From contig NMRA01000346.1 of the NCBI GenBank assembly GCA_002633005.1, positions 425,449 to 489,448 on the forward strand: DNA of 64,000 nucleotides, read 5' to 3'. The position numbers and the translations under genes were made by a program. This DNA is from Phoronis australis. Its lineage: Eukaryota; Phoronida; Phoronidae. Shown piece by piece: positions 1-12,635 of this stretch. Below the pieces are notes generated by a model, which had not been told where the DNA came from, did no database searches, and saw only the letters and a list, made by a program, of their open reading frames with translations. Numbering within the stretch: the first letter of the stretch is position 1; the number at the start of each line of letters is the position of its first letter.

Positions 1-123
1 TAAGAATTCCGTTCTATGAAAACATGCAATGAATACACAGCATATGTCGCAGATGAAGCAAACGGACGGTCCAAGGTAGTAGAAGTCAGTTATAAGGAAT
101 TTAAACGTTAAAATGAATCTTCG

Positions 124-396
124 TTGACCAAATTGTGTAGTTCAGAGCTTCAGTCACGCTGGAGCAACCTCCTGTTTGAGGGTATTGCTGAGTCTTCCAG
201 AGAGGATTGCGAACAAGTGCCTAAGTCAGTATTAAAAGATATCATTAACAATGACAATATATCATTTGAGAGAGTGCACAAGATGGGATGTGCGAAAAAG
301 TCTGGCAGGAATAACCGATCTATGTATCGAGTACAAATTAACTCAAATAGCAAAGCACCTGAGAATAGAATAAGACTCCAGCAACTGAGACACTGA
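124..396 (+). pseudogene. LINE ORF1-like fragment
   Basis: The frame is open for about 90 codons without an ATG start and ends in TGA at 394-396. It contains NLLFEGIAES, an acidic DCE, and FERVHKMG. This order (NLLF-G-hE, then DCE, then a FERVH/ERAHR-type block followed by basic residues) is the pattern of the ORF1/endonuclease-accessory proteins of invertebrate non-LTR retrotransposons. No RT or endonuclease frame follows, so it is read as a 5'-truncated dead fragment. Family assignment is from motif memory only. Confidence 0.5.
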
Positions 397-1311
397 GCTC
401 GTTGGATGCATCTCTATAACCTTTGAAAGCCCCCCTTCCCTGCCGGCCCTTCATTTGCTATAGCGTACATCATAACACAATGTTTCAGCGAAGCTTCCAC
501 TATCAGTGATAGGATTCTCAGTCACGTGGTGGACATGGGTTGTCATTCCACAAAAATGCTGTACCCAATCATATCATTTAACACTTGCACTTATTCTTAC
601 AGCTCACAGAATAAAAATAAAAACATAGCCTAAAAAGCTATTGCAATTTTAGTTTAATTGAGCAATGATAATAAATAAAGATAATTTGACTATCGTTTTC
701 AGCACCAGACAGTACTTATAGGGTGCTGCATCTTGAGTAGTTTAATGTCCATTATTCAGTGGAGGAAACAAGTACTCAAAGTGCGGGACACCTATAAGCA
801 ACTATTACCTCAATTTCACTATACAGCAAAATTCAATAAAATGCTCCAAGCAAGAATGTACATGTATTGTTGTACTTAAAGTAAATCCCTGTATTCTCCC
901 ACGTTTACTTCCATAGGACACTCAGCACATGGGAAGTCTTTTGTTAAAAATGGTTCATACCTGTAATGCAACAACATAACCCAAATTAGCATGAAAATTA
1001 CCATCAGTGAAAACTTAGCACAAATAAGGCCAGTCATCCCACTATTTGACAACTGAAACTGTTGTAACAGTTATGCTGTATTTTTCATGCTCAACTTGAA
1101 GTCGAAATTAATTTTTTTTTTTTACATTTGCACAGCCAAAGTAAAATGTGACAACTTAAAACATTTTACTCGCAACATGGTAAATATTTTTTATAGATCT
1201 ACAAAAACAAAATATATTTGCAAGAAATGAGCTTAACAAACATTGAATTCTCAACACATTAAAACATTTTACTAACAAATCTACACATCACAGAGCATAG
1301 CCTAATGTTCA
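397..1311. other. intergenic, AT-rich
   Basis: No coding frame or exon with credible splice sites was found on either strand. The stretch contains homopolymer runs and, at 749-780, a site resembling the terminal repeat of the 11.8-12.6 kb element. If the neighbouring JmjC gene had a further 3' exon it would lie here, but I could not find one. Confidence 0.5.
749..780 (+). repeat. solo terminal-repeat-like sequence
   Basis: Contains CAGTGGAGGAAAC preceded by CCATTATT and followed by an ACTCAAA-type end. It matches the inverted termini at 11767-11800 and 12602-12635. No partner inverted copy was found nearby, so it is either a solo end or a truncated element. Confidence 0.4.
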
Positions 1312-1317
1312 TTTATT
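1312..1317 (-). terminator. poly(A) signal for JmjC gene
   Basis: AATAAA on the minus strand (TTTATT on plus), about 55 nt downstream of the in-frame TAA at 1371-1373. The spacing suits a terminal exon and supports the protein ending there rather than continuing into a further exon. Confidence 0.45.
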
Positions 1318-1370
1318 TAACGAAGACTTGTCCACGATCAAAGACTGATTCATGGTTCTTATGCATATCC

Positions 1371-1514
1371 TTACCAGAAGTTGACAGCCAGATTGCGCCC
1401 ATCCCTGCTAGGGTGAGAGACAACCTCATGCCACCAAAAGGATGGCATGAACAGGACGTCGCCAGCGGAGATGGTGCAGTTCAACGGCATTGCATCTTTA
1501 AAGGCAGGAAATCG
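1371..1514 (-). CDS. JmjC gene exon 3 (terminal)
   Basis: Acceptor is ATCCTTTTTCAG|CGATTT. It encodes RFPAFKDAMPLNCTISAGD, FMPSFWWHEV with the third metal ligand, and NLAVNFW, then TAA. Family members often continue a little past NFW/NYW, so the overlapping donor TG|GTAAGG at 1373-1375 is a credible alternative end. Confidence 0.75.
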   Translation of the reverse strand, partial: RFPAFKDAMPLNCTISAGDVLFMPSFWWHEVVSHPSRDGRNLAVNFW

Positions 1515-4500
1515 CTGAAAAAGGATAATTGCAATTATGTTTGTAACAGAAACAGGATGGGAAACGAAGCAGTTGTGAAGACACACAGGTGACGTTAATG
1601 CTGACAATGGGACATAGAGATTGGTTTTTTAAACTTTTAAAAAAATTAAGATTTGAGAATTAAGTTCAAAGTACACTTCTACATTTATATCAAAAGCTGA
1701 GAGGCCAACTTCATAACTATAGAAGTTCACCATGATAAAACCAACAGCGCCAGAGTATGTTGCTTTATGTGCTGTAGCAACTGGTGACGTATGCTAGTAA
1801 ACACTAACCCTTGTTCGGTCATTGCTGAACTTCAATTTCTCAGCATTTTAAATGCTTCCATATACAGGAACCAGTGCACGTAAAGCTGTTATGTACAGCC
1901 AGTGCAGGTCCAAAGTAAAAGTTCCTGTTATAAAAATGATCCCAAGATGATCTTTTTGAAGAATACAAGTCACTGGGATTTGGAACAACTGCCAGATCCA
2001 TTTATCATACAGGGAGATTTTGATTCAGCAGCATTTTTCGCAAGGAACCTAGTGGTTTAATGACCAGTAAAAAGCATTTAAAAATTCCAAACTTGCCAAG
2101 TATCTGAACATTTTTCCAGTATTACTGTAAAATCTTTCCAATTTAGTGTACCATGGGCATTATTGTTCTACACCATAACCACCACCAGATGGCGTTTTGC
2201 AAAATTGTAGTCATTCTTAACAACATTAAGCCTTTGACACATGATAAAATGTTACTTCACTGGCAATTAGTTTTGTCCCAAATTTGTAATATGTACTAAT
2301 TTACAGGAACTATGCCTTTAGAATCGTGTGATTGTGTCAGATAAAACTGCAAGTCACTCAATACCTCAAAGTCAGGGTTTGTGATGTCAACGGGAGACAT
2401 GACCATACTCGTGCTGTCCTTGAGTGTTTTTCGACGGAATGTAAACTCTGTCTCGTTATAGCTCAACATGGCCTCAGGAATGTGACCTTCGTACAGCCGT
2501 GAATTGTTGAAAGGCTCAAATAAAATCACCTCTTTCTTCCCACTCAACTGAAACAGAGGATGTAGTCCTACAATGCCAATGAAACAGAAAGATATGAAAT
2601 CAAATAATGCTAAAATTATTATAAATTGATTTTCCAAGTTTGAAATCACTAATGGTGAAAATATGATAGGCATTTCCCTATCCTACCATTGGTCTTGATA
2701 TAAACAAAAATTTGACACTTCGACTTTTGAATTTGCCAATGAAGGGTGAAAGTAATCACCTCCATACCTTCCATGAGATTCAAGCAGATTAGAAGCTACA
2801 TAGCATTATCTTACATTTCACTACATCATTGCAACGTATACAATATCAAAATTCATTCTGGTTAACATCCAGTTGCACTTAACACACTTTAGTTTTTCCA
2901 CTCCTATGGGAAGCCACTTCCTCGTTTTGAGTGGGACTTTTCAGTTAACACACCAAAAGTTGTTAGATCAGAGTTTAGTGATTATAAGATGGTTAAACTT
3001 TAAATTAAACCAATGTTTTGTATTTCATACATCACAAAAGGTAAACAAATCATCAATGTAACAAGTCAACCATTACCATTAGAAGATCAAACAGCATTTG
3101 GCTTTGGGAATTTTTGGATTTGGAGCAAAGGTCATGATTCTTTTCACTGCATTCATGATGAACACAAATAATGAATTAATTTGAAATTTGGCCATCTTAA
3201 TTCTCCAAACACGGGTTCAGCAACTTAAATCCAAATAGATAAGGTATTGAAAATTTGTAAGAAATTGTAAGCAATTAAATTTCTAACCACCTGACACAAC
3301 AGGTTGTCAAAGGGGTCAAAGTGCAGCTTTCCAACTGTGTTCCCACTGCTCAGCCAAATGTTCAAGTGTCTGCGCTTCAGTAGCGTTTTAACAAAGTTGA
3401 ACTCTCCGATGTCCTTCTCTAATTCTGGCAGGTAATTTGGTATAGATGAATATTCCAAATACGCTGAAATGTTTTTGTCTAAATAACTCCTGTTCTGGAT
3501 CATATCTATAAAGTTAGCGAACTGCACATTCAGGTGTGCAGGCCTCACAACGACAAGGTCAGGATACTGCAACTGACTTCTTATGTGATGTGGAATTTTA
3601 AATGTTGCGTAATCTTCCCAAACGCTTGCATTTTCAACACCTTCAAAGTTTCCTCCAGGTGCAAGCTTGATATGAATGTTTCTCTCACCGTACTTCTGCT
3701 TAAAAAAATCATTTGTCCACTTATGAATGGCAGTCCAATGGGCAGCACCATTTTCAATAACAACCGGTCGTGATAATTTAACATAGCGGTGGAAAAAATC
3801 ATTTCTTGTCGGCACAGGAATTCTGTCACACTTCGGAATTTCTCTATCCAATTCCATGTACTTATTTTTTTGTTCTTCTGTTGCACAAGATTCATGTTGA
3901 CTGCATGCACCAGTTTGCGCCGACACGACATTGACAGAATTTGGATCACATGATCTGTTTAATGGGTTGCATTTAGATTTGTATACATCAGCTATTGTTA
4001 TATTTGTGGTAGAATTAAGACGGAATAAGTTATCCATAATGTACTGTTCATGAAGTCCTTGAGGTAGCTTCATGCCAAATGGAGATCTGAACACCTGACA
4101 ATGATGGTTTACAAAGTCTGTGATTGTAGATGGAGAAATTGGCCCCTTATAAATTTCACAGGTGGGTTTTGGAGATGTTGGAATTATAGACAGGCACGTC
4201 CTATCCCGCTTCTTCTTAGGAAAAACCACAACAAATCTTGAAGTAGTGTAATCATCTCCAAACTCCGACCTTTGATTGTCCGACGACTGATCTGAATCTG
4301 AAAATTCCATTCTACAGAATTCCCTGAAATCAGCTCTTGACAAAAATCCAAACACAACACTGCTCTCTTGTCGAAACGCATAGCAAGTTTGTCCAAATGC
4401 ATTCTGCACATGATCACTAACTCTCTTGTTATCGGGCAAATTTAGTTCGCCCGTGTGTTGATTTGAGTTGGCAAGACCAACTCCAAGAACAAAACAGCTG

Positions 4501-4628
4501 TCATGACTTTCTCTGGAGACACGTGAGTGGTCAACACGTTGGAATTGATAACATTCGGACATGTCGGAAGAGCCTGCGACTGCGAAAAGCGAAACAAGTG
4601 CGTATCCGAAACCAAATGTTGCCATCAT
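1371..4628 (-). CDS. secreted/ER JmjC-domain 2-oxoglutarate oxygenase
   Basis: Three exons (3291-4628, 2365-2547, 1371-1514) join in phase 0 to give 554 residues. The N-terminus (MMATFGFGYALVSLFAVAGS) is a probable signal peptide. Residues ~20-260 are a Cys-containing region with an N-glycosylation cluster (NSTTNIT) and no domain I recognise. A cupin/JmjC fold follows from ~263 (RPVVIENGAAHW) to the end. Iron ligands fit H436-F-D438 and H536 (FMPSFWWHEV). K451 lies 15 residues after the first His, where FIH-type enzymes have the 2-oxoglutarate lysine, so catalysis looks intact. Known relatives hydroxylate proteins or demethylate; the substrate here is unknown. The signal peptide and sequons suggest a lumenal or extracellular enzyme, like JMJD8 in location but not proven orthologous. 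The start could also be the second Met. A strong GTAAGG donor overlaps the stop (TG|GTAAGG), so a longer C-terminus remains possible. Confidence 0.8.
2365..2547 (-). CDS. JmjC gene exon 2
   Basis: 61 codons, phase 0 to 0. Acceptor is CTCTGTTTCAG|TTGAGT and donor GAG|GTATTG. It encodes LSGKKEVILFEP, the beta-strand carrying the predicted 2-oxoglutarate-binding Lys, then a linker with NETE and SMVMSPVDITNPDFE. Confidence 0.8.
3291..4628 (-). CDS. JmjC gene exon 1
   Basis: Starts ATG-ATG at 4628 and encodes residues 1-446, including the signal peptide, the N-terminal region and the first JmjC half through HFDPFDNLLCQ. The donor is CAG|GTGGTT. This choice, rather than the GT three bases on, keeps the conserved Gly and the Lys at His+13 and His+15. 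Confidence 0.8.
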
Positions 4629-7600
4629 ACAACGGAATAACAGCGCTTAAACACCTGGCAAAGACTGCGCGAAGGAGGATTGAGAAAAACATACAACTTG
4701 TGAACCTACGAAACAACGAGAACACATCCAAGTGGACGTCTTGATTCAGACGCGGGAGCAATTGATTGGTTAAGATTATCTCAAAAGCAAAATACTTCGA
4801 TTCCAGCGCCCTCATACACGTATGACCTGAACCAATGAAGACTGAAAACCATGGACATCATGTCTGTGCTGAGGACATATTTTACCCTAATCAACGGCAC
4901 GTAACCTAACACTTAAGAAAAAAGTCTATAAAAAGCTGACAAACAACTGGAAAAAATAAACTCACACGTGAAAGCATAATACTCGTGGAGGCCCACAATG
5001 TTTTCAAGTTCTCAACATCCGACCAGGCGCCAGTGGAATTTGGTAGGATTCAGTTTGAAATAGATAACTGAGTTTTGGAATCAGAATCAGAAATCCGACT
5101 GAAAAATATGAAAAACAAGTCTGCAAGTAGATTTACATGCATCAAGACCCGGAACGCCCAGAAAGTTCTGCCATACTCTCTGGAAGTGAAAAAATCAAGA
5201 AAATCTTTAACATATTGAGCACATTGAATTTCCTATGCGGAAAACGTCCACATGAATTTGACAGGAACTGCTACTTGCCAGGAGGATATTTTAACCGAAA
5301 ATTCCAACAGAATCCTACTACTAGATATATTGCCCGGTTGACGCCTTATGTTTGGCACTGGAATAATTAGATATCGAGCAAAACAGCCAATGAACTGAAA
5401 ACAATTTCAATAACCAATTCAAGAAGGAAAAGGTAAGCGATAGGTGAGTCTAAGATATCATGAAAATAATTGGGAGACACGTCGCTTAGACCAACCCGTA
5501 GCCGCAGAAAGAAATGACAGTCGAAATTATGAGCGTGAAAGATGTCGCCGAATAAAAAAATTGATATAAGTACAATTAAAATTAAGATTCCTGTCAGCAA
5601 ACGATTGTAAAGGATTACCTGCAAGTACATGACGGCATCTTGTCCATCAATGTCTAAGAATAGCTAGTGAAACTCCAGTTGGAATTTATGAATCATGGTT
5701 CAAATAATTCTCAAGGGCATCAGTTTGCAATAAAACAAGTACATTTTATTTACGAAAGAGCCCCCGGACACTTTTTGCTACTGGACGATTCCGAAAATGC
5801 TGCTAGGACTCTCTTGGAAATCCTTCATATTCTCAGCTCTCAACCGGCTTTGCTTCAGTGTTTAGTGTGTCTTTATCGTGAACTTGGTATTGCTCGCTAT
5901 CATTAAACGCCAGAATAACAAAACCTCACCGCAAAATCATCATTTTTCAAAGCAAATAATCTGCTACTTAAAAAAATTACATGCAACAAGTTAAGCAATG
6001 CCGTAAAACAACGAGTGGCTTTCTGACAAACACATATCTCAAGAATACTTGCACTGTACGTGTACGTTGGAACTCATCATTGTAAAATTAAGAAGAAAAA
6101 GTACCGAGATTCAAAAGAGAGCGAAAACAAGCTGCCAGTACATACCATATATTTGATATATTATTAAAATATTTGAAATTAAATGTTATGCCTGAATCTT
6201 TTGTTGTAAAAATCCCGTAAAATTTCTCCAACAGGAATTCCAATGGACAGTTGTATATTTTTTACAATCGAATCCTATCTATAGTATGTTTACAGGATTT
6301 ATTTTTGGTAGGATCCCATATAGGATATCTACATTCCCATGGGAATAATCCTATCGTAAAATTTATTGAAGGTTGAAATTTTAAACTTCCATCACAAAGG
6401 CCGGTGCAGAGTACATGTGTCTGTAAAGACGCGCAGAAGTTTAAATCTTACAAAAAAACACATATGGTTTCTGATTTGGTACCATGACCATATAACTAAC
6501 CAACTGCCTACGTTGGCACATTATTTCAACAACGATCATCACTGGTCATTTCTGAAAAAAAAAAATATTCCGAGGTACTTAACCTCGTTCAAAATTCCTT
6601 AATAACAGGTTCGTTATGCAGATTGAGAGATGTATTAGCCTGCACAAGTAATTAAGATCTAATACAAATGGTTGCACTTTATTGAATAGGTTGTTCATAA
6701 CATCTCAACAACCACCGATAGAGGTTGAAAGCAACGTAGACGTCATTACACTAATAGGCCTACAAGAGATGGTTCACTCAGGTTAGACATACGGGAGCTA
6801 CTACAGCATGACAGTGTTTTTATATAGCGTAAAGAATTTTCGATTGAACTCCAGTAATGCTTCCAAGAAGTAAAGTGCTTGGTTCGTGGTGGCACAATAA
6901 AACATAAATGTCCAGGAAAGGCAGACCACTGCTGTGCAAACTGGCAGCCAGGATTAATTTAGCCTTACACCAGCAGCGCGATGCTTTTACACCGACCGGT
7001 TTACAGTTGCAGCGGTAGAGTGGACGGGAGGGGGCAAAAGTCATAATTCTTCCAACTCGTGGATGGAAGCCAAAACTAATTATTGATCGTTCTTCTTAGA
7101 ATGTTGTAATTTTCACACAAAGATTGCCTAACTTCGATCAACGTGATTTTTTCCATTCAAAAGTCAATTCTATTTACATGTACGTTGTGGGTTCAAACTT
7201 GTTTTGTTTATCTCATGTATGTTCTGTCCCATTTTTGACTTTAAACTTTCGCGTCCTAAATTGCGTTGACGGTAAAAAATAGATAGTTTCCTCAAGGGAC
7301 TGCATAACTTCCTGGATCTACCCTGTTCACTGCTGGCCGGTTTGTACCAACCTTTAATTGGTGCAGGTGTTATCAGTTATTCAAAAGTCTATCAACTTTA
7401 CTATATGCTGAAACTTTACACCTGCGTGGGATTACACGATCAAAACTCCAGAACTGAGAACCACATTTGACTGCGATCATTTGACTTTGTGTTTTATCGA
7501 ACGAGACTCTAGATCAGATCGTGATTTTGAAAATTTCTTGGTTTTAACAGGGACATATTGTACGCCGTGGTCCTTGGGGCGACCTCAGGTCAGTGCAGAC

Positions 7601-10600
7601 GATCGACGCGTACGTGGTCAGACGTCTGAAACGGCATCATGCAGAGAACAACTGGCCATAGCTCCGAATCACGAATGGATTACATGGTAATGAATTTGTG
7701 TCCACTATGGTTTAAGTCAGCCAACTAGAAGTCCAGTGACCGATCAGGCGGGCCGGGGGGCCACTGGATCCGCCCAAAAACTTTGCAACTTTGGCGCCCC
7801 CTCGCGGATTGACACCAATTTGTGCAGACGTCCTTAATTGTCCCATCCGTTGCATTCCCATCCTTAGTTCACAGTTTGTTGCCTTTTGTACCCCACAGAT
7901 GTGGTGCTTTAAGCAAGTTCCAGCTATCCCTAAACCCAAACCATTTCCAGGTGTTTTACGACAACAAAAGAACATTCGCATGTAGATGATTTCGTACAGG
8001 GCTTGCCCCCTGTTGTCATAAAGAAGTACGATTCTGTTTTTATAAAATACCAAATTTGTCTATTATTGAACATTTAATGGGAGATTTTAATTTTAAGGTA
8101 TTTTTAATATGTAACTTTTTAAAAAATAAGACAAAAAAAATTAATTTGATGAAAGCAAAATATGTTTATTGGAGCTTTGCAATAATCAGCCAATCAAAAA
8201 GAGGGTATTCTATTTAACCAGCAACACCCCACCCTTGGAATTTCGATAGGAAACCTCGCACGGAGTCTAAGGTAGTGCAAAGAATGTGAGTGATTTTTGA
8301 TTTGTCTTCTAGTTTACCAATGCCTCAGAACGGTAACTCGATATTTTCATTATTTCAAAACGGAACAATGATCTTAGGTTGCGAGTCTTGTGCCCAGCTT
8401 TCTGTTTCTTTCGAGTCACGGACTGGCCCAGACCCAAGGCCAAGCCTGTCAATGACAGTGGGGCAAAATTTCCGTCGCTGAGCAGGAACATATTACATAT
8501 GTGATTCTCAAACACAAGTAATAGTGATATGCCCGGTTTTGGTTATCTCGTTGAACAAAGTTAACTCCTGTCCGATGAATAATTCCAGTGACGATTTGGT
8601 GTATTGTTAGAAGTGCTTGCATGTAGGGACGTGACAAAAAAATTCAAATTCTTATTTAATATTTAAAAATGCATTGATTTAAAAAAACATCCAAAACAGA
8701 TTCAAACAAAAAAAAAATTAACAAATTCCGTTGAGCCGTTGACTTTTTATGAACGTTTGAAGAGCGATAATTAGCCCTTTATTTTAGTCCACTGAATACA
8801 TGTAAATGAATGGGTGTATATGTGACCCAAAATTAGTTTTTTCACAATAACTTCCTCAATACTTTTAATAACAACGTGAAAATTTCAGGATATGACATTT
8901 ACTTAGTGAGAGACATTTTTAAGACAACAAAAAATTCCAAATTCCAAAATGGCGGACAATATGGCCACCATTACGACTGCAAAAACGTCTTATTTTACGT
9001 TAACGAACTATATGGTGTGACATACCATTAACGAACTATATGGTGTAATATATCAAATGATAGGTCTTTTCATTGCTTTTTTGAANTGACAATCTTAATC
9101 CTTGTTTGTCTCCGTAAGCAGAGTTTTGAAACGGTCGCTGATATCTCCGGCCATTTTGAATGAGGCCCTAAAGTCGTGACCGTTTCGGTTAGACGGAAAT
9201 ACACGAAGTAAGACCACACAAGTCAACTACAGTGCGTACAGTTACTCTAGATGAAATAAAAATGCATTGCATTGTTTATTAATTCAGTTGCAATTGAAAT
9301 AAATTGTTATATGTTTTGCACCCAACTTTGATGTGCACAGACGTTTTCAATGAGGTTGTTCACATAAAACGCTAAGGACCCAGCATCAATTATCTCTCTG
9401 TATTTTATTGCTTTGGCCTTACAAAACTTTATTGACCCTGGGACATTTTGATACATTGTTCAAGCTACCCCTGGAGCTCGTGTTTGAGTAAATCTGAACA
9501 ATGAATATTTTCGAAAATATATCCCAAAAATGCTCAAAAAAGTGGATTAGTGAAATATGCTGTTTTTAAGATACATTTGAAAAAAGAAGCCACTCACTCA
9601 CTGTTTGTTATCATATTGTGAATATCAACACGTCCGGGTATTCGTTTGACGTTCGTAAGCAGACGAACGCTGGAAACTTCAACGCTAGATGTCACGGGAC
9701 CGCGCAGAAGAGGAAATAAGATCGTTCACGACTTTAGGGCACTCACGACTTTAGGACCTCTGACGGTACTACTTTGGCAATTACATCGCCCTGAAATTGA
9801 ATGCCACAGGCATACTGGGGCGATGGTACATCCCCATAAGAAGTTACTTGTTAAAAAATACAGCAAATAAAATCGAATGAAACATGCATGTATACTCATG
9901 TAGTTATAAGTAACACATACCATGACTCTGGATACAATTTAGTCTACATAACTTGAACATATCCATGAAAATCCGATCGCAGTTCCTTCGAGTTTCTCTC
10001 ACCGTCTACCATTTTGAGGAAGTTACATGAAATCACGCCTGTTGACGAACAAAAAGTCCAAGGGACACAAATCTAACAAATTTCACCTAGCATCTTCCTA
10101 TGCTATTTTGCAAGTGTCGCGCCGCATATCACTGTGATCACGCGCTTCACTCAATTTTGCGCTAGCCTTTGCCTAACTCACGCGACTCACTTGAAATATT
10201 TTGTGGTTATCTTGCGCAGGGACAGTGAAAAAGTTAACGGTGACCAAAAAAATGGAGTTGGAATTCTTCTCCAAAGTCACCTTAATTCTCATAGCTATGC
10301 TTCATCGAAGATAGAAGCAGAAGGTATCTATCGCCCGTTTGAAATACACAAGACGAAATCAGTACAGAAAGCGACGGGAAGCATTGTAGCCCCTAACCGG
10401 CCTAATAGTAAATGTACAGCTGTACACTGATGTGGGTTAAAAACTGACCAGATAAAATCTGACACAAAACTAGTCATTAAAAACTACACTCTTCCTTCAG
10501 TACTCTAAATTATTTACTGGTGTTGAAAAAATTGGCATTCTACGGTAATTCTGCTGCTAAATTTGTCTTTCGCATCGGCTTTTGCCGCCATTAAATTTTG

Positions 10601-10910
10601 CCTACCGGCCAGTTTCTTCCTTTACCGATTCCAACTGTTGTTCTTTCATAAGGTTGTGTACACATCAACAATTATCAGAACTGATTTCACTTTATTATAA
10701 GTTTTTAGAATTTTGATATCAGCAAACTGAATGGCGTGTACGCGTGTCACGAGCGTACTGTTTTCAAAATGGCGACATGCTTTTTCTTGTTACAAAACTC
10801 GGAGAATTACGCATGAAAATTACGCTTATTAGATTTGTTTTCATTTAAACGGCTGTAATTTCACTTGAGTGTCGGTTGACTCCTGCATTTTGCATGCACC
10901 TGTGCCACTC
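4629..10910. other. intergenic, no gene recognised
   Basis: Scattered open frames of 60-110 codons have no family motif, no splice context and mixed composition. The short duplication at ~9001-9050 (two copies of ACGAACTATATGGTGT) and the single N at 9086 are the only notable points. The proximal part must hold the JmjC promoter, but I see no clear TATA box. Confidence 0.5.
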
Positions 10911-10914
10911 TTTA

Positions 10915-11436
10915 GCAAGGCTTGGAATTTTCCGCGGAAACGAGGATTTCCGCTTTTTTCAAATGTTCTGTCCGCGTATTTTATTATATTTCTGCGTAAA
11001 AAAAAATCGGATTTGATATAAAATTTCCGCGGCAAATTTCTTTCTTACCACGGCGTTGCCGACGACTTTCACCTTGAAAAGCGGAAGTTGCTCTTTATGT
11101 TTCGGAGGAACGTAAATTGTCAACATTGGCGTGGCATCTGGGATAGCGTGGTGGATTTCCTCAATGGAGGCTCGTGTGATCGTAAAGCTCAGTGACAAAT
11201 ACTACGACTCTGCAGCCACAAGTGTGTGAAGGTGGAAGTGGCGTACGAGCTAAAAAAGACGCAGACGCACGGTTCTGGAGGCGGTACCGTTTTTTTTTCT
11301 TTTTTTAAAATTTTTTTTAGTCCTCCCGATTGTTGTGGGCAAAAGGTCCACACCGACTATTTCAAGGCCGGCTGCGCGCATGGTTCGGGCCTTAAAAATT
11401 TCCGCGTTTTTTGTCATTGGTCATTCCAAGCCTTGC
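10915..11436. mobile_element. 522-bp TIR transposon, TTTA target duplication
   Basis: The left end GCAAGGCTTGGAAT (10915-10928) is repeated as an exact inverted copy ATTCCAAGCCTTGC (11423-11436). Both ends are flanked by TTTA (10911-10914 and 11437-11440), a 4-bp target-site duplication. No transposase frame is present, so it is non-autonomous. On the minus strand, 11050-11210 holds an open stretch (IPDATPMLTIYVPPKHKEQ) between an acceptor-like GGCTGCAG and a donor-like GTG|GTAAGA. This may be a captured exon or chance. Confidence 0.75.
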
Positions 11437-11766
11437 TTTAGCTTTACATGTTGATACAAATTTCACGGCGAGGTGACAAGCAGAACTAACCAGGCTGTGT
11501 GCAATTTCGAGGTCTTTAGGAACTCAATACACAGTGGTACATAGCTGTATTTTGACAATAGTTTTCATACAACTAGGTGGCTGGCTAACTATTACTAAAC
11601 TATTGAAACCCTGATACTTTGGTACTACCGTACTTGCTAAGTAGCAGTCAAGCGCTATGTAAGAACACAGTTTGGCATTGGAAAGTCTTTCAACGGCTTC
11701 CTTGGCACTGGGCAATGTAGCCAGTGTTCCTTGATCAAGGGATCCACGCAATCCATGAATAAGGAA
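11437..11766. other. spacer between two TIR elements
   Basis: No gene, RNA or clear repeat. Short frames on both strands look random. Confidence 0.4.
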
Positions 11767-12635
11767 CCCATTATTTACTGGAGGAAACTGGTTCTCTAAA
11801 TCATGGACCGCTATAAATTCAGTCAGTGACTGTTTCTTTTTTGCTTGGCGTCCTGGGTATTTTTGGTAATAATTCAGGAAGTGCCTTGTGGCCTAATTGT
11901 CCACGTCTTTAAATTTTAAGTTTTCTGATTAATCGCTATTTATTCACAGCACTTTTGTCAACTGTATTCGACTGTGTCTCAGATCATGCTGATGCAAGTG
12001 TTGCTGCCTTATTCATCAGCCTAGCATTACCGTACTAGGTTGGCAGTCCTCATGTATATTTATCATATCGACTTTTGAGTGAAATATATTGAAAACCAGA
12101 GAGCTCAGTAAGTTCAGACTTACCAGTCAGTTAACTTTGTCCTCTACTCTTGCAGCTGAGTTGGATTCAATCCTGTTACCAGTGTAATTTAACTTGCAGC
12201 ATGTTAAAAATCGTCTGTTGACAGTCACATTTTAAGGCCAAAGACCTGATCTTTTTTAGTCAGGTGACCCATAATTTTCATTTACACTTAAACAAAAATG
12301 AAATGGAGATAATTGCAGTTTTGGCAACTGCATTTATATCAAATTCACAGATAACTATAATATTACCATACACATTGTTTAAGTATACTTTTTATCAATC
12401 AAAAGATAAATCAATTGAGCAATCCCATTACAGGGTCACTGCCTATATGCTTTCACTGTCCACAAATGATGTATTGCCAAAAATCTTGCCGTATTTCCTC
12501 TAAGTTAACTGTTTTCTTATTTTTTTATTACTGCAAGAGTTTACATGAAATGTGTTCTCCTGTGGGCTTGATTGGCGGTAGTCGAATATAACGTGCCCAT
12601 ATTTTGAGAATCAGTTTCCTCCACTGGATAACGGG
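11767..12635. mobile_element. 869-bp element with ~34-bp imperfect inverted termini
   Basis: The left terminus 11767-11800 and right terminus 12602-12635 are inverted copies matching at 28 of 34 positions. They share the core TGGAGGAAACTG and an outer CCC. The interior has no transposase frame. I could not find a convincing target-site duplication. A third terminus-like copy sits at 749-780, which supports a dispersed family. Confidence 0.55.

Noticed and set aside
3534-4815. Plus-strand and out-of-frame minus-strand open frames over the JmjC exon
   Set aside because: They are overlapping frames of the 446-codon exon, which has the domain motifs and splice phases.
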